The notes under the pieces were generated by a model. That model searched no databases. It was not told where the DNA came from and worked only from the letters and a program-made list of their open reading frames with translations. Shown piece by piece: positions 45,240 to 57,542 of a stretch of 64,000 bases of DNA; position 1 is the first letter of the stretch; each line of letters opens with the position of its first letter. This stretch comes from Tolypeutes matacus (taxonomy: Eukaryota; Chordata; Mammalia; Cingulata; Chlamyphoridae): positions 45,470-109,469 of the forward strand of contig JAKSZT010054005.1 of the NCBI GenBank assembly GCA_026826555.1. Reading direction: 5' to 3'. Both the position numbers and the translations under genes were made by a program.

Positions 45240-46744
45240 TAGCATGATGTTTAATTTCCACATATTTGCAAATCTTCCATTTATCCCTCTAATATGGATT
45301 TCTAGCTGCATTCCATGGTAGTAAAAAAATACATTGCATGATTTCAATATTGCTGAGTTTATTGAGACTTATTTTGTGACCAAATATGTGGTCTATCCTG
45401 GAGAATATTCCATGTTCACTAAAGAAGAATGTTTATTCTTTGCTATTGGATTATGTGTTCTATATATGTCTAACAGGTCTAGTTGGTTTAGAGTATCATT
45501 CCATTCTTGTATTTTCTTATTGATTTTCTGACTAGATGTTTTATCCATATTGAAAGTGATGTATTAAAGTTTCCTACTATTAATGTAGAACCATCAATTT
45601 CTCCCTTCAAATCTGTCAGTGTTTGCTTCAAATATTTTGGCATTATGCTGTTAGGTACATATATATCTATAATTGTTCCCTCTTGGTGAATTGACCCCTT
45701 TATTCAGTATATAAGATCATATTTGTCCCTCATAATAGTTTTTGATTAAGCTCTCCTTTATGTGATATTTGTATAGCTACCCCTGCTCTCTTTTTATTAC
45801 TACAAACATGATATAGTTTTTCCTTCTTTCACTTTCACCTACTTGTATCTTTGAATTTATGTGAGCCTCTAGCAGTCATAATATAGGTAGGTCATGATTT
45901 TGATTCATTTTGCCGTACTCTGTCTTTTGACTCGTTAGTTCATTCCATTTACATTAAAAAAAAAAAAAAGAAAAAAAAAACTACTAATAATGCAGGACTT
46001 TCTTCTGGCATTTTGCTATTTAGCTTTTAAAGTCATTTCTTTCTCTCTCTCTCTCTTTTCTTTTTTTCGCACCTCAATTCTTCCATTAAGGATTACTTTC
46101 ATACTTATTTGATTTTTTGTGTGTTCTACTATATTGAATGCTTTTTTCTTTTTATATCTGGGTATATTTTTCTTCTTTTGTCCTTGTGGATACCATAGGG
46201 TTAAGATGTGACATCTTAAATATGTAACAATCATATTTTACTTGATACCAACGAAATTCAATGTATACACATTTATACACTTTCTTCTCACATATGCCTC
46301 TCTCTCCCACCTGTTTTTATACTTGTTCTCACTTATATTTTTATAAATTAGGTTCCAAAATCATAAATTTATACTGACTTTTTATGCATTTCTGTTTAAA
46401 ATCTGGAGGTATTAAGAAGTGGAGATACATACCAAACAATACACAACAATAAGACAGGCATTTATAATTACACATATGTTCAACTTTACTGCAGGTGTTG
46501 ATTTCTTTATGCCTCTTTGAACCACTGTCTAGTGATCATTCCTTGCAGTCTGAAGAGCTCATTTTAGCATTGCCTGTAGAACAGGTGTAGGTTTAAGAAG
46601 TAACTCAGCATTTTTTTATGTTGGAAATAATTTGCCCTTATTTTTGAAGGAATGTCTCAACAGATATTGAATTCATGGCTGGCCATTGTTTTAGCTGTGC
46701 ATTTCTACTGCAAGCTCCAGTCTGCTGTTAGAACCCTCTGAGAA
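45240..46744 (-). mobile_element. Antisense L1 fragment (ORF1 end to endonuclease)
   Basis: Plus-strand antisense landmarks: tctagctgcattccatggta, tatcctggagaatattccat, actaaagaagaatgtttatt, tcaatttctcccttcaaatc, tgttaggtacatatatatct (endonuclease part of ORF2), then the ORF1-ORF2 spacer and a TTGAAGGAATG...ATTGAATTC ORF1 part near 46640-46680. Poly-A runs interrupt it at 45957-45980. The next repeat (46745) cuts it off. Confidence 0.65.
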
Positions 46745-48330
46745 TTTTTTTTTCACTTTTTTATTTTTAAAAGTTACCTAAATTACATAAATGTTACAGA
46801 GAATATATAGGGGATTCCCATAGGCCCCGTTCTCCACACCTCCCACATTTTCCCACATTAGTAACATCTTTCATCAGTGTGGTACATTCATAGAAATTGA
46901 TAAACACATTTTGAAGCATTGCCACTAGCATGGATTATAGTTTACATTGTAGTTTACACTCTCTGCCATTCAAATCTTTAGGTTATGGCCAGATACATAA
47001 TGTCCTGTATATGTTGCAATGTCATTGAGGATGCTTCCCAAGTCCCAAAAATGCCCCCCTACTACATGTGTTTTTCACTCTCCCTCACCCCAGAACATCT
47101 ATGGGTCACTGCCTCCACAACAGTGGCATTTCTTACATTGCTATAATTACAATAAGTCTACAGTACAATACTAGTAAGTTTATTTTTGTCCATAGTTCAA
47201 TTCCCAGTCCTGAGGACTCTGGGATGGTGATGCCCACACCACCATTGAGGGGGGATTCAATCCCATACATCCAATGGATAGGAAAATTTTGCTTGCAATT
47301 GTAGACACTCGGAGTTCCTTGACATGTTGTTTGTCCATCATCTCCTCCCCATTAGTTATCCTGGGTGAATCCATTGAACTGAAGAGTAGGTGTTGCAACT
47401 CTGTTGAGATTCGGGGCTCATTTGGCACATGGGCAGACCAAAGATTTAAGTCTCTTGACTTAAATCAATACCTACCAACTTTAGTACTATTTACAGGTTC
47501 CAATAGAAGGACAGAAGAGTCATGCATAGTAAAACAACTGCTGAGTCTAACTCTGTCACACTGGGAAGCATAAATACCAGATTAGGCTCTGGTGGCAAGA
47601 CAAAACTCTTAAGCTATCTGCCCTGATTGCAGTGTCCGGATGTCTCCATATCCCTGAGAAGCTTCATTACTTGGGGTAGTACCTACTTTGGTTGTCAATG
47701 TGTTGGGATGTACATAAGCACTACCACTGGTATTGCCTCCCAACTCACTTTGAAGTCTCTTAGCCATAAAAACTAATTTTTTCTTTAGCTTTGCTCCTTT
47801 TTTTTTAAAGGTATTTTTTCCCCAGATGCATTGCTTATTAGTACTTGGTAGCCATCCCTCAGTGCCATGAAGGCTCATCCCCAGGAGTACTGTCCCATGC
47901 TGGGGGGAAGTTATTGCTTTTATATGCTGACTTTGGCTTAGAGAAAGGCCACATTTGAGCAACAAGGAGACTTCCCATGGGTAACTCTTAAATACCCTAT
48001 GTCACTAAGACAAATTTCAATTTTAAGAGAAAAGGCTCATAAGCATACTCATCAATATGAAGGGTATTTCAATGGGCCATCCTCCTTCACAAGTTATTGT
48101 CACTGTGCTTGAGGCATTCTTTTTGTTCCATCAGACAATGTGGCAGAGCTCCCCTGGGTGGGAATTTGATATTCTTTTGGCTATTGTGTGGATCTCCACC
48201 CACTGTGGCCATGCCCAGTAACATTTGAACACATTTATATGCCTTATATATATATATACCCAGGTGAACTTCCTCCCATATATCCCCCCTCACTGACACC
48301 CCAAATCAATGATCTTCCCCTGCCACAGTT
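46745..48330 (-). mobile_element. Longest L1 3' UTR (family X) copy
   Basis: Antisense and about 1.59 kb, the longest copy of family X here and a useful reference for the others. Minus-strand order: a caggtgaacttcctccca complement, the ccacccactgtggccatg complement, agccaaagtcagcatat, catgggacagtactcctg, gcaatgcatctgggg, agagttagactcagc, cttaaatctttggtctgc, then the 3' blocks found in all copies and a short A-rich end. The 5' edge near 48330 is not sharply defined, and no ORF2 sequence is attached. Confidence 0.75.
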
Positions 48331-48585
48331 GTAACTCTTCTGTGATCTAAATCTTCTTCAATAATGAAGTCAATAAAATAGCCACATAAATAATGAGTTT
48401 TATACATAAGAAGAAAAATACAGAAAAAAAAGCAAAAGTAAAAGAATATTTTTAAAATGAGGATATTAAACAATAATGAAAAATATTTGTAAAAATCTTT
48501 TTTTGACATTTTGCCTGTCATCACGGTAAGAATGTTGCCCCTTATGTACAGTGATATTTTCTTCCTTTTGATCCCCAGTGTCTTA
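48331..48585. other. Spacer between two antisense repeats
   Basis: AT-rich, unrecognised. It could be the continuation of the antisense L1 interrupted at 46744. Confidence 0.4.
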
Positions 48586-49620
48586 CTTTTTTTTTTTTTC
48601 ATTTTTTCTTCAAAGAAGTTTTAAGACACAGTAGAGTCATGTATAGCACACAGCAGATTCCCAAACAACCCAACATCCTCCCCCCTTTCCCCTTCCATAT
48701 ATCAATAACATTTTATGTGTGGATGGTACTTTTGTTACAATCGATGCACAAATATTGGAACATAGCTACTAACCATCATCAATGGTTCACATTATGGTTT
48801 ACATTTTAGACCATGTACTATTATAAAATCTGATAAAATTTATCATGTCCTGTGTTCATTGCAGGATAATGCAGAACACTTCATTCATCCCAAAAAGGCC
48901 CTTTGTTCCATCTATTTTATTCCTCCCTACCCCTCCCCTTTGGGTCCATGGCAAACACCAGGCTTCACTCCTTGAAGGACAAGATTCAGTGTTACTTGCA
49001 TATTCACTGAGGGCTTGACACAATGGTCTGTCCTCCCCTATTAGGCACTGCTGATGATCTCATGTCTCCCATCCCTCTGTTTGAGAACTTAGCAAAACTC
49101 CCTAGGATTGGAGTCTAACACCTTCCCACTCATTATGTGGGTCTCTATGCACTGATGCAAAACACTATGCCAAAATGATCTCTCAACATGCTTCTTAGAA
49201 GCCTGGCCCAGGATGCATCCCTTTCAAGACCCTAAACCAGTAAACTTTCCTTGTCATTTTGCCAAATGAGCATTCCCAACATTGTAATTTCAACCAAATG
49301 CCCACCAATCCCCAGTGTCCACCTGCTCCATCCCCCAACCCTCCCCGTAGCTCCATGGACCATCCAACCCACTCTTCCCAAACTACTCCTTTGTCAAACC
49401 TGGCCCACTCAACCCAGTATTATCATTATGCCTTTGTAATGTCCCATCACTGCACAACTGCATGCTTCCACCTTGTCATATATTTTGTCCCTATGAGCAT
49501 TGGCTCAACCTTCTTCTTTTCTATTTCCTGTAAAACTATCTTCCAGACTCTAGCTCTGTGAGTCTGATTAGTTAGTTTAATTTATATCAGTGAGGGCAGG
49601 TAATATATGTATTTCAATGC
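48586..49620 (-). mobile_element. 3' UTR of large antisense L1
   Basis: Begins with a T-run (12 T, 48587-48599) that is the A tail on the minus strand. Shares the order of blocks with the sense 3' UTR at 38751-39744: the aatggttcacattatggttt complement, the tgacacaatggtctgtcctc complement (gaggacagaccattg), and the cactcattatgtgggtctct complement. A C-rich stretch at 49310-49380 makes spurious proline-rich frames. Confidence 0.65.
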
Positions 49621-51716
49621 TTAGCTTGCTTCACTCAACATAAGGTCCTCAAGATTTATCCATTTTATCCAGTGTGTCAGTACTGTATTCCTTCTCACAG
49701 CTGAGTAATATTCTATTGTATGTATAGAACACAATTTATTTATCCATTCTTCAGTTGATGGGCATTTGGGTTGATTCCATCTTTTGGCAATAGTGAATAA
49801 TGCCACTATGAACATTGATGTGCATTTTTCATGTCCTTGCTTTTAATTCCACTCAGCAGTGGAATTTCTGGATCATATGGCAGATATATAGTTAGTTTTC
49901 AGAGGACCACCAAACTATCCTCAGCATTGGCTGCAACATTCTACATTCCCATCAGCATTTTATGATGGTTCCCATTTTTCTGAATCCTCTCCAACACATT
50001 TAGACCTCTGATTTTTAATAGCCACCAGTCTAATGGGTATAAGATGGTATCGCATTATAGTTTTGATTTGCATTTCCCTAATAACTAGTGATGTTGAGCA
50101 TATTTTCATGTGCTTCTTAGAACTTTGTAATTCTTATTGGGAGAAGTGTCTATTCAAATCACTTGCCCATTTTTTAAATGGGTTATTTGTCTTTTTATTT
50201 TTGAGGTGTAGGATTTCTTTAAATGTGTTAGATAATAGACTCCTATCAGATATATAGTTACCAAATACTTTCTCCCATTGGGTAGGTTGCCATTTTACTT
50301 TCTTGACAAACTCCTTTGAGGTGTAAACGTTTTTAATTTTGAGGAGGTCCTATTTGTCTATTTTTTTCTTTCACTGTTCGTGCTTTGGTTGTCAAGTTCA
50401 TGAAATCATTTCCTATTACAAGGTCCTGTAGATGTTTTCCTCCATTATATTCTAACGTCTTTATGGTATTGGCTTTTATACTTATATTTTTGATCCATAT
50501 TGAGTTAGTTATTGTATAAGTTGTGAGATGGTGCTCCTCTCTCATTCTTTTGGATATAGAGATACAGTTATCCAAACACCATTTTTTTTTAAAGAGCCCA
50601 TTCTCTCCCAGTTGAGTTAGCTTGGTGCCCTATACCACATGACCATATATGTGATTCTAACCATATATGTGATTCTGTTCCATTGGTCAGTATGTCTGTC
50701 CTTGTACCAATGCCATGCAATTTTGTTCATTGTAGTTTTGTATTATGTATTTGTATTATGTTTTAAAGTCAGATAGTGTGATTCCTCCAATTTCAATTTT
50801 CTTTTTCAAAACTTTTTTTGGCTATTTGGGGCCTCTTGCCCTTACAAATAAATTTCATAGTTATCTTTTCCAACTCATTGAAGAATGCTTCTTAATTTTT
50901 ATTGGGATTGCATTAAATTTATATATCAGTTTGGGTAGGATAGACATCTTAACAATGTTTAGTCTTCCCATCTATGAAGAGGGAATACTCTTCAATTTAT
51001 TCAAGACTTTGATTTCCTTTAATAGGATTGTGTAATTTTCTGCATATGTCACTTACATCTTTAATTAAATTTATTCCTATGTATTTGTTTTTTTAATTGT
51101 GATTTTTTTCCTGATTTCCTCCTCAGATTGACCATTTTTGGTGTACATAAATGCTACTGATTTTTCACATTGATCTTAAAACCTGTGACTTTACTGAACT
51201 CATTTATAAGCTTTACAAGGTGTATAGATTTCTCATGGCTTTTATGTATAGGATCATGTTGTCTGCAAATAGTGAAATTTTTACTTCTTCCTTTCCAATT
51301 TGATGTCTTTTGTATCTTTTTCTTGCCTAAGTGCTGGAGCAAGTACTTCTAACACAATGTTAAATAGGAGAAGTAATTTTTCAAATTACACTTTTATGAT
51401 ACTCTTTATTTCTATGGGGTCAGTGGTGATATCCTCTTTCTCATTTCTTATTTTGTGTATTTGCATATTCTCTCTTTTTTTTTTGTTAGCCCAGCTAGGG
51501 ATATGTCAATTTTATTGATCCTCTCAAATAACCAGCTTTTGGTTTTGTTTAGTTTTTCTATTGCTTTTTTAGTTTTTATTTCATTTATTTCTACTCTAAT
51601 TCTTTATTCTCCTCCCTTCCTTCCTTCCTTCCTTCCTTCCTTCCTTCCTTCCTTCCTTCCTNNNNNNNNNNTTCCTTCCTTCCTTCCTTCCTTCCTTCCT
51701 TCCTTCCTTCCTTCCT

Positions 51717-51792
<76 letters not shown>

Positions 51793-52770
51793 TGTACTTC
51801 CTTTGGGGTTAGTGTTGTTGTTTTTCAAATTGCTGCAGATATGCAGTTAGGTCTTTAGTTTTTGCTCTTTATTCTTATCTGATATATGCATTTCCAGCTA
51901 TGGATTTCCCTCTCATTACGACTTTCGCTGTGTCTCATAGGCTTTGAAATATTTTGTTTTTGCTTTTATTCATTTAAAGGTACTTACTGATTTCTTTTGT
52001 GATTTCTTCCTTGACCCACTTTTTATCTAAGAATATATTGTTTAACTTCCACATATTTGTGCCTAATCTTGTTCTCTGGACTTTACTGATTTCTAGCTTC
52101 ATTCCATTGTGGTCAGGGGAAATTACTTTGCATATTTTCAATATTTCTGAATTAATTGAGCATTGTTCTGTGGCCTAGCAGGGGGTTTATACTGGAGAAT
52201 GGTCCATGTGCACTCGAGAAGAATGTATACCCTGCTGTTTTGGGGTGTAGTGTTCTTTATATGTCTATTACTTCCATCTCCTCTAACGTATTATTCAGTC
52301 TTTGTTGCTTTAGTGATTCTCTGTTGAGATGTTCTCTCTAATGATGCAATGTTGTATTAAAGTCATCCAGTATAATTGTAGAAGCATCTATTTATCCACT
52401 TATTTTTTCCAGTGTTTACCTCATTTATTTTGAAGCACCCTATTTAGGTGCATAAATGTTTATGATTGTTCTTTTTTCTTGAAAGATTACTCCTTTTACA
52501 AATATATAGTGTCTGTCTTTGTCCCTTACAATAGTTTTGCATTTGAAGTCTATTGTTTCCAATATTAACATAGTTTCTCCAGCCACTTTTTGGTTATTTT
52601 TTGCTTGTAAAATTGTTTTCCAGCCATTCACTTTCAGCCTTCTTGCATCACTGGGTCTAAGGTGGGTTTCTTATTGAGAGTCAATAGATGAGTCATATTA
52701 CCTTATCCATTCTGCCAGTCTGTGTCTCTTGACTGATGAGTATAGTCTATTAAAATTTAATGTTATTATT
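49621..52770 (-). pseudogene. ORF2 remnant of large antisense L1
   Basis: Nearly complete but dead ORF2. The C-terminal frame at 49621-49815 reads INKLCSIHTIEYYSAVRRN, a strong L1 signature. The reverse transcriptase part includes 51154-51342 (ICRQHDPI... LINEFSKVTGFKIN) and the endonuclease part 52440-52631 (GWKTILQAKNN; TIINIYAPK). The spacer between endonuclease and reverse transcriptase holds the TTCC/TTTC microsatellite. Stops and frameshifts are frequent, but all parts are collinear from about 52770 down to 49621, so this copy was not 5'-truncated in ORF2. Confidence 0.8.
51612..51793 (+). repeat. TTCC/TTTC microsatellite with 10-base gap
   Basis: A TTCC repeat switches to TTTC near 51717. 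Ten N lie at 51662-51671, an assembly gap of unknown true size. Host L1 ORF2 sequence continues on both sides. It codes artificial FLPS/KEGR-type repeat frames. Confidence 0.95.
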
Positions 52771-52859
52771 GTCATGGAATTACTTAGTTTACTCATATTT
52801 TCTCTTGGTTTATGTATGTCATATATTGTTTTTATTGCTTTATTTTTCTTTTTAGTTGT

Positions 52860-53780
52860 TCTTACACTCTCCTCCAACTCTTTCTCTCTCCTGTTTTTTT
52901 CCTTTCAGCATGCAGAATTCCCTTTAGTATTTCTTGAAGTGCAGCTTTCTTATTAACATACTCATTTACATTGTGTTTTTGAATATTTTGAACTCTCCTT
53001 CATTTTTGAATGCCATTTTTGAATGCCATTTTTGCTGGATAGAGAATTCTTGGCTGAACGTCTTTTTTTCTTTTAGCACTTTGACTGTGTCATAACTCTG
53101 CCTTCTTGTCTATATTGTTTTAGCTTAGAAATAAGCACTTAATTTTATAGAGTTTCCTTTGTGTGTGATGTTTCTGTTTTCTCTTGCTGCGTTCACTATT
53201 CTCCCTTTGTCTTGAGCATTGGACAATTTGACAAGTATATATCTTGGAGTATGCCTATAGGTCTTTATACTCTTTCAGGTGTGCTATGCTTCATGGATAT
53301 GTACATTTGTCTCCTTCAATAGGGTTGGGAAGTTTTCAACCATTACTTCCTCCAACACTCCTACTGTCCCCTTTCCCTTCTCTTCTCCCTCTGTGATGCT
53401 TATAACGCATATATTTGTGCCTTTTGTATTGTCGTTCAACATCCTGAGTCCCTGCTGAATTTTTAAAATCTTTTTATTTATCTGCTCTATCATCTGTTTG
53501 ATTTAAGATGTACTGTCTTTCACATCGCTAATTCTTTCCTCTGTTCAAATCTGTTGTTCTGTGCTTCCATTGTATTTTTGATTTCTTGGATTTTGCCATT
53601 CATCACCTTCTTATCCATTATCTTTTTATATATATTTACAATTTCTTCAGTATATCCTCCCAGTGTCTTCTTAATATCCTTAATCTCTTCCTTCACTTCA
53701 TAAGTTGATTCATGTTATTTGTTGGACAGCTCTGATTAGTTCTTCCATGTTTTACATCTTGCCTTCATTTTTAGTTTTTC
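52860..53780 (-). pseudogene. ORF1 remnant of large antisense L1
   Basis: C-terminal domain near 52890-53130 (complement of gaagtgcagctttcttatt, cattttgaatgcc-type and ctagataga-type blocks), central domain near 53280-53480 (frame 53284-53493 with NICVISITEGEEKGKG, the GxxEGEE motif of ORF1), and the coiled coil near 53560-53720. Stops interrupt it. It sits directly 5' of the ORF2 remnant with the normal spacing. Confidence 0.75.
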
Positions 53781-54860
53781 ATTGGACTAGGCCATGCTTT
53801 CATGTTCCTTAGTATAGATTGTGTTTTTTGGTTGGTATCTAGTCATTTGTTTATGTTGGTGTGTTATTTCATTTGATTTGCTTCTCTCTCTGCTTTATGG
53901 TTTTATTTTGATGTTTTGGAGTGTGGTAAGGGTTCATCTTGACACTTCTTTCATCTTTGTCTATTTTCTTGCTGTAGTCTATGTTCCCCTAAAAATGTTA
54001 CTACCAGAGAAATAAGAAGAGATTGGAAGAGAAAATGAGCAATAATAGGGATAATAGTAAAAGGTAAGAGAGGGAGCATACAAGATATAAGCAATTGAAT
54101 AATTAACCCAAGAAGGAAGTACAGAAGAATAAGATTAGAAAAGTGGAACAGAAACAATGAGACATGAAATAGAATGGAGAAAAATATAGAATGAATTAAA
54201 ATCCAAAATGATGAGAAGAGGGGAAATGAAAAAGTAGAAGAGAGAAGGAAAGAGGGAAAAAAAAGAGTAAAAATAGAGAAAATAAAACATTGACAAAGTA
54301 GGAGAGAGAAAGAAATGACTATAAGAAATTTTGAAGACCAAGCCCAAAGAGGTGGAAAGAATGAACAATAGAAAACAGAGAATATAAGGATGAAAGAGTG
54401 AAAAGATATAGCCTAGGTAGAGAAAATTGGGAAACAAAAGAAAGAGAGAAAATACAAAAAGAGTAACAAAAGAAGAGTGGATACCACAACAAGAAATCCA
54501 GATATCAGCTACTTGTTTTGTCTTATTTGTTTTTTTTAAAAAAAGAAAGAGAGGGCAAAGGGTGGAAAAGGATAAAAAAAAAAGTCAAGATAAACACAGA
54601 AAAGCAGGCTTCTTTCTTGGATCCGTAGTAATTTTCTCAGGCTGTTGCTCTTCAACAATCATTGGCCTTCCAGCTTATCCTCTGCTGGTTTTAAGACAGG
54701 TTTTATTTAGTAAAATAAGGAAAGTATAAAAGGAACATTTTCTTTCTTTTTTTTTTTTAAAGGAAGAGATCCAAGAAAAGCTAATACAAAGAGGATGTCT
54801 GTATGTTACCTATCATAAAAGTTCCCTGCTTTCTTGATAGCCTTGCATCACTTCTCAGAG

Positions 54861-54933
54861 AGGAGCTGGGGTCAAACCAGAGACCTTGTATATGCTAGAT
54901 TGGAGCTCATCCACTAAGCTCATGTGTCTTCTT
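54861..54933 (-). mobile_element. tRNA-derived SINE (DAS-like), antisense
   Basis: Minus strand: agaagacacatgagcttagt, then ggatgagctcc, tagcatatacaaggtc and a B-box-like ggtttgaccccagctcc. Same plan as the SINE at 29751-29827, but more decayed. It lies inside the presumed L1 5' UTR. Confidence 0.5.
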
Positions 54934-56140
54934 AGGTTAGAAAGGACTTTCAGATACCTATCAGCCCCTATTTCCTCTCTGTTATCTCTGCTTCCTTTCT
55001 GATGTAAACTCTAATTAAGATGCTAGGTGTGGCAACCTGCTTAGAAGATCCCCCTCTCCTCTCTGATGTAATTCCTCTCTTTACCCAGGATGCTGAGTGT
55101 GACATCCTGCCTGAGGAGATCTTCCTTCCCTATTCCTGTTGCATCAGGGTCCCTTTCAAAACCCAAGGGGAGCTTGGTGGCTAAAATAACCATAAAAAGT
55201 CCAATTTCTACCCTCTCTGACACCTCTTCTTCCCACAGGAGGTCACTAACACACTACTTTTGGAAAAGGAACCCAGCGGCTCAACTTAGGCTGTTTGTCC
55301 TCAGGGTGGGGTATAAATGCCTCTTCCAGCCACAGGCAGAACAACTCAAGATATTTGCCAGCTTAATTTTTTTCTAGCACCCTCCTACATGGCCCAGAGC
55401 ACTCATACCCCTTTATCTATGTTCAGGTGCTGGCAGGGGGAAGAATTCTGTTATCTCAGTCAGATACCACTGTCAAGAGTCTTACTCTCAACTGATATCT
55501 CAGCTATGGAGGAGGGGAGACCTTCCTGGTGGCTGGGAGGCTCAATAATTCACAGTTTGCTTTTTTGGCTTCCTCCTCTCTGTCTTCGACTCTCCTGTTA
55601 GTTGTGAAGCAGTGTCCTATACTACTGTACCATAAAGCAGGTTACCAAGGCAGCCTTATACTACCTCTCAGTTGTTTTAGTAAGAGATAAGCTTTATTTG
55701 TCTACCCATTGGCCATGTTCCTGATAATTTTTTTTTTTAATTTCAGTTGTTGTGGCCTTCAACTCATGTGTTTCTGTTTGGTTCTTAATGACATTCTCAA
55801 AGTCGTTCCCATATTGCTAATTCATTGTCTTTTCATGTAATTAGTTATTCCTCTGTGTTCTCCTTTATCACCATAAGCATATTGAGAATCATCTTTTTCA
55901 TAAGTTTGTGTCTAAATGGTTCAAAGTTTGCTCTCCTTCTTTGATGGTTTCTGGAATTTTATCTTGTTCCTTTGGATGGACCATCATTTCCTAATTCTTG
56001 TTTGTCATGTAATATTCCCAGCACACTGAAAATTGTAATATTTTAAGTTATTAACTCTGAAAATTAGCCTCTCAACTCTCTCTTTCTTATGTGTGTATCC
56101 AGTTAGTGATAAGACAGATATTTTCTTGAGTGCCAGAAGC

Positions 56141-56144
<4 letters not shown>

Positions 56145-56193
<49 letters not shown>
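56145..56193 (+). repeat. (GA)n microsatellite
   Basis: About 24 uninterrupted AG units. Confidence 0.95.
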
Positions 56194-56197
<4 letters not shown>

Positions 56198-56932
56198 AAA
56201 AATACCTTTTACATTCTTTGCAATTTTCTCTCTTTTTTCTGACAGTTTTATTCAGATAATGGTATTCATTTCAAGGACTTCAGCTGGAGAGTAATGTAAA
56301 TTAACCACTCTGTCATATGTGAGCCTGTGTGGAGCTGTGGGACCTACTTCTTTACCTAGGCTTATGATTGCTTACAGTCTTAGGAATTCCCATGTTTAGA
56401 GTTTATAGGATTTCAATTGTCCCCTCTACTCCCTTTGAAGTAAGCTTTCACCCCCTCCTTTGGGCTTTATTGTTTGATTTAATGCAGATGGTCTTTGCTC
56501 CAAACCACTTTGACTTAATTTTTTCTTACACTGCTTTAGGTATCTAAAAGCTGCTTCTCTGCCTTCAAGAAAGGTTCTAGGACAGTGTTATTGAGACAAG
56601 TGTACTGTTCAGTCTTTCATACTTCCAACAGCCAGATTGGCAATGGCACACAGGCTCCCAAGGATGTGAATAAATTTTATTCTACTCCCTCTAGAAAGGT
56701 GTCAAGGACCAACAATGGGAGTGTATGCTGTTTCTGCACTGCATTGGGAAGGGACTGAGGAAGGGGACAAGAACACCAGGACATTCTCCTATAGCTTTTG
56801 AAGCATTTTATAGCTTTTGAAGCATTTTCTCTTGATTCAGCACTCACTTAGCTACTACAGCACTTTAATGGTTTTCTGCAGTTCTGAGGATGAATACTGT
56901 CTTTTAGTCCTTTCCCATTTTTAATTAAGGGA

Positions 56933-57542
56933 TGTTTCAGTTTGCCAAAGAGATGCTGATGTAAAGTACCAGAATTTGTTGGCTTTTATTGGCAGGAATT
57001 TATTTGGGGAAAAGCTTACAGTTCTGAGACCATAAAATGTCCAAATCAAGGCACCATCAGGGATGTTTTCTCACCAAATTCAGCTACTTTTGATGCTAGT
57101 GTGTTGCCACATGTTAAAGCAAGATAGCAGGTGATCTTTGCTGAGGTCTCTGTCTTCTCTTCCACAATCTACCATCTCCAGGAGCTCAACTGTGGGCCAC
57201 CAGGCTTAAAGCTTATCACTTTCAGAGCCAGAGCTCTCAATCTCACATGGCTTCTCTCCCTTTGTTGAACCTGCAAGCAAGCATGGAGTCCTCTCTCCCA
57301 CATGATCAGGTCAAAACGGCAGCTTCTTTTCTCTCTCATATGGCTGGACAAAATATGGCAGATCACCCTTTTTCTTTGGGTGTCTTTGCTTATATCAGAC
57401 CATCAAGAGGGCAGAGAGTTAACCTGAACCACACATCACTGATGTAACACAAATAAAAAGGTCTCACATCCACTGGAATGGATTAGTTAAAAAACTTAAT
57501 TTTCTCTTTTTGCAATTCAAAAAAGTAATTCAAACTGCTACA
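56933..57542 (-). mobile_element. Solo ERVL/MaLR-like LTR, same family as 41871
   Basis: On the minus strand it starts tgtagcagtttgaattac and ends ctttggcaaactgaaaca, with agtgatgtgtggttcaggtt, gtctgatataagc, and agaccatgaa-type and aataaattcctgccaataaa segments (polyadenylation signal) that align with the LTRs at 41871-42499 and 44100-44723. It is 610 bp. Flanks (aggga / agttt) do not match, so the target duplication is lost or the edges are slightly off. It interrupts the L1 5' region. Confidence 0.75.

Larger units (their letters stand above)
53781..56932 (-). mobile_element. Probable long 5' UTR of large antisense L1
   Basis: From 53990 to about 54610 the plus strand is almost pure purine, the complement of a pyrimidine tract like the one before ORF1 at 17135-17330. 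Further 5', at 55012-55140, two units of about 65 bp are repeated in tandem (ctctgatgtaa; gatgctaggtgtggcaacctgc and gatgctgagtgtgacatcctgc). A clear L1 5' start lies beyond the inserted LTR at 57543-57955, so the whole interval is likely 5' UTR. This rests on position more than on recognised sequence; part could be unrelated. Confidence 0.45.

Noticed and set aside
49251..49561. Proline-rich frames of 62 and 100 codons
   Set aside because: They come from a C-rich stretch of an antisense L1 3' UTR (49310-49380).
51455..51850. Long frames on both strands (131 and 74 codons)
   Set aside because: They run through the tetranucleotide microsatellite and the N gap, which are open by nature of the repeat.
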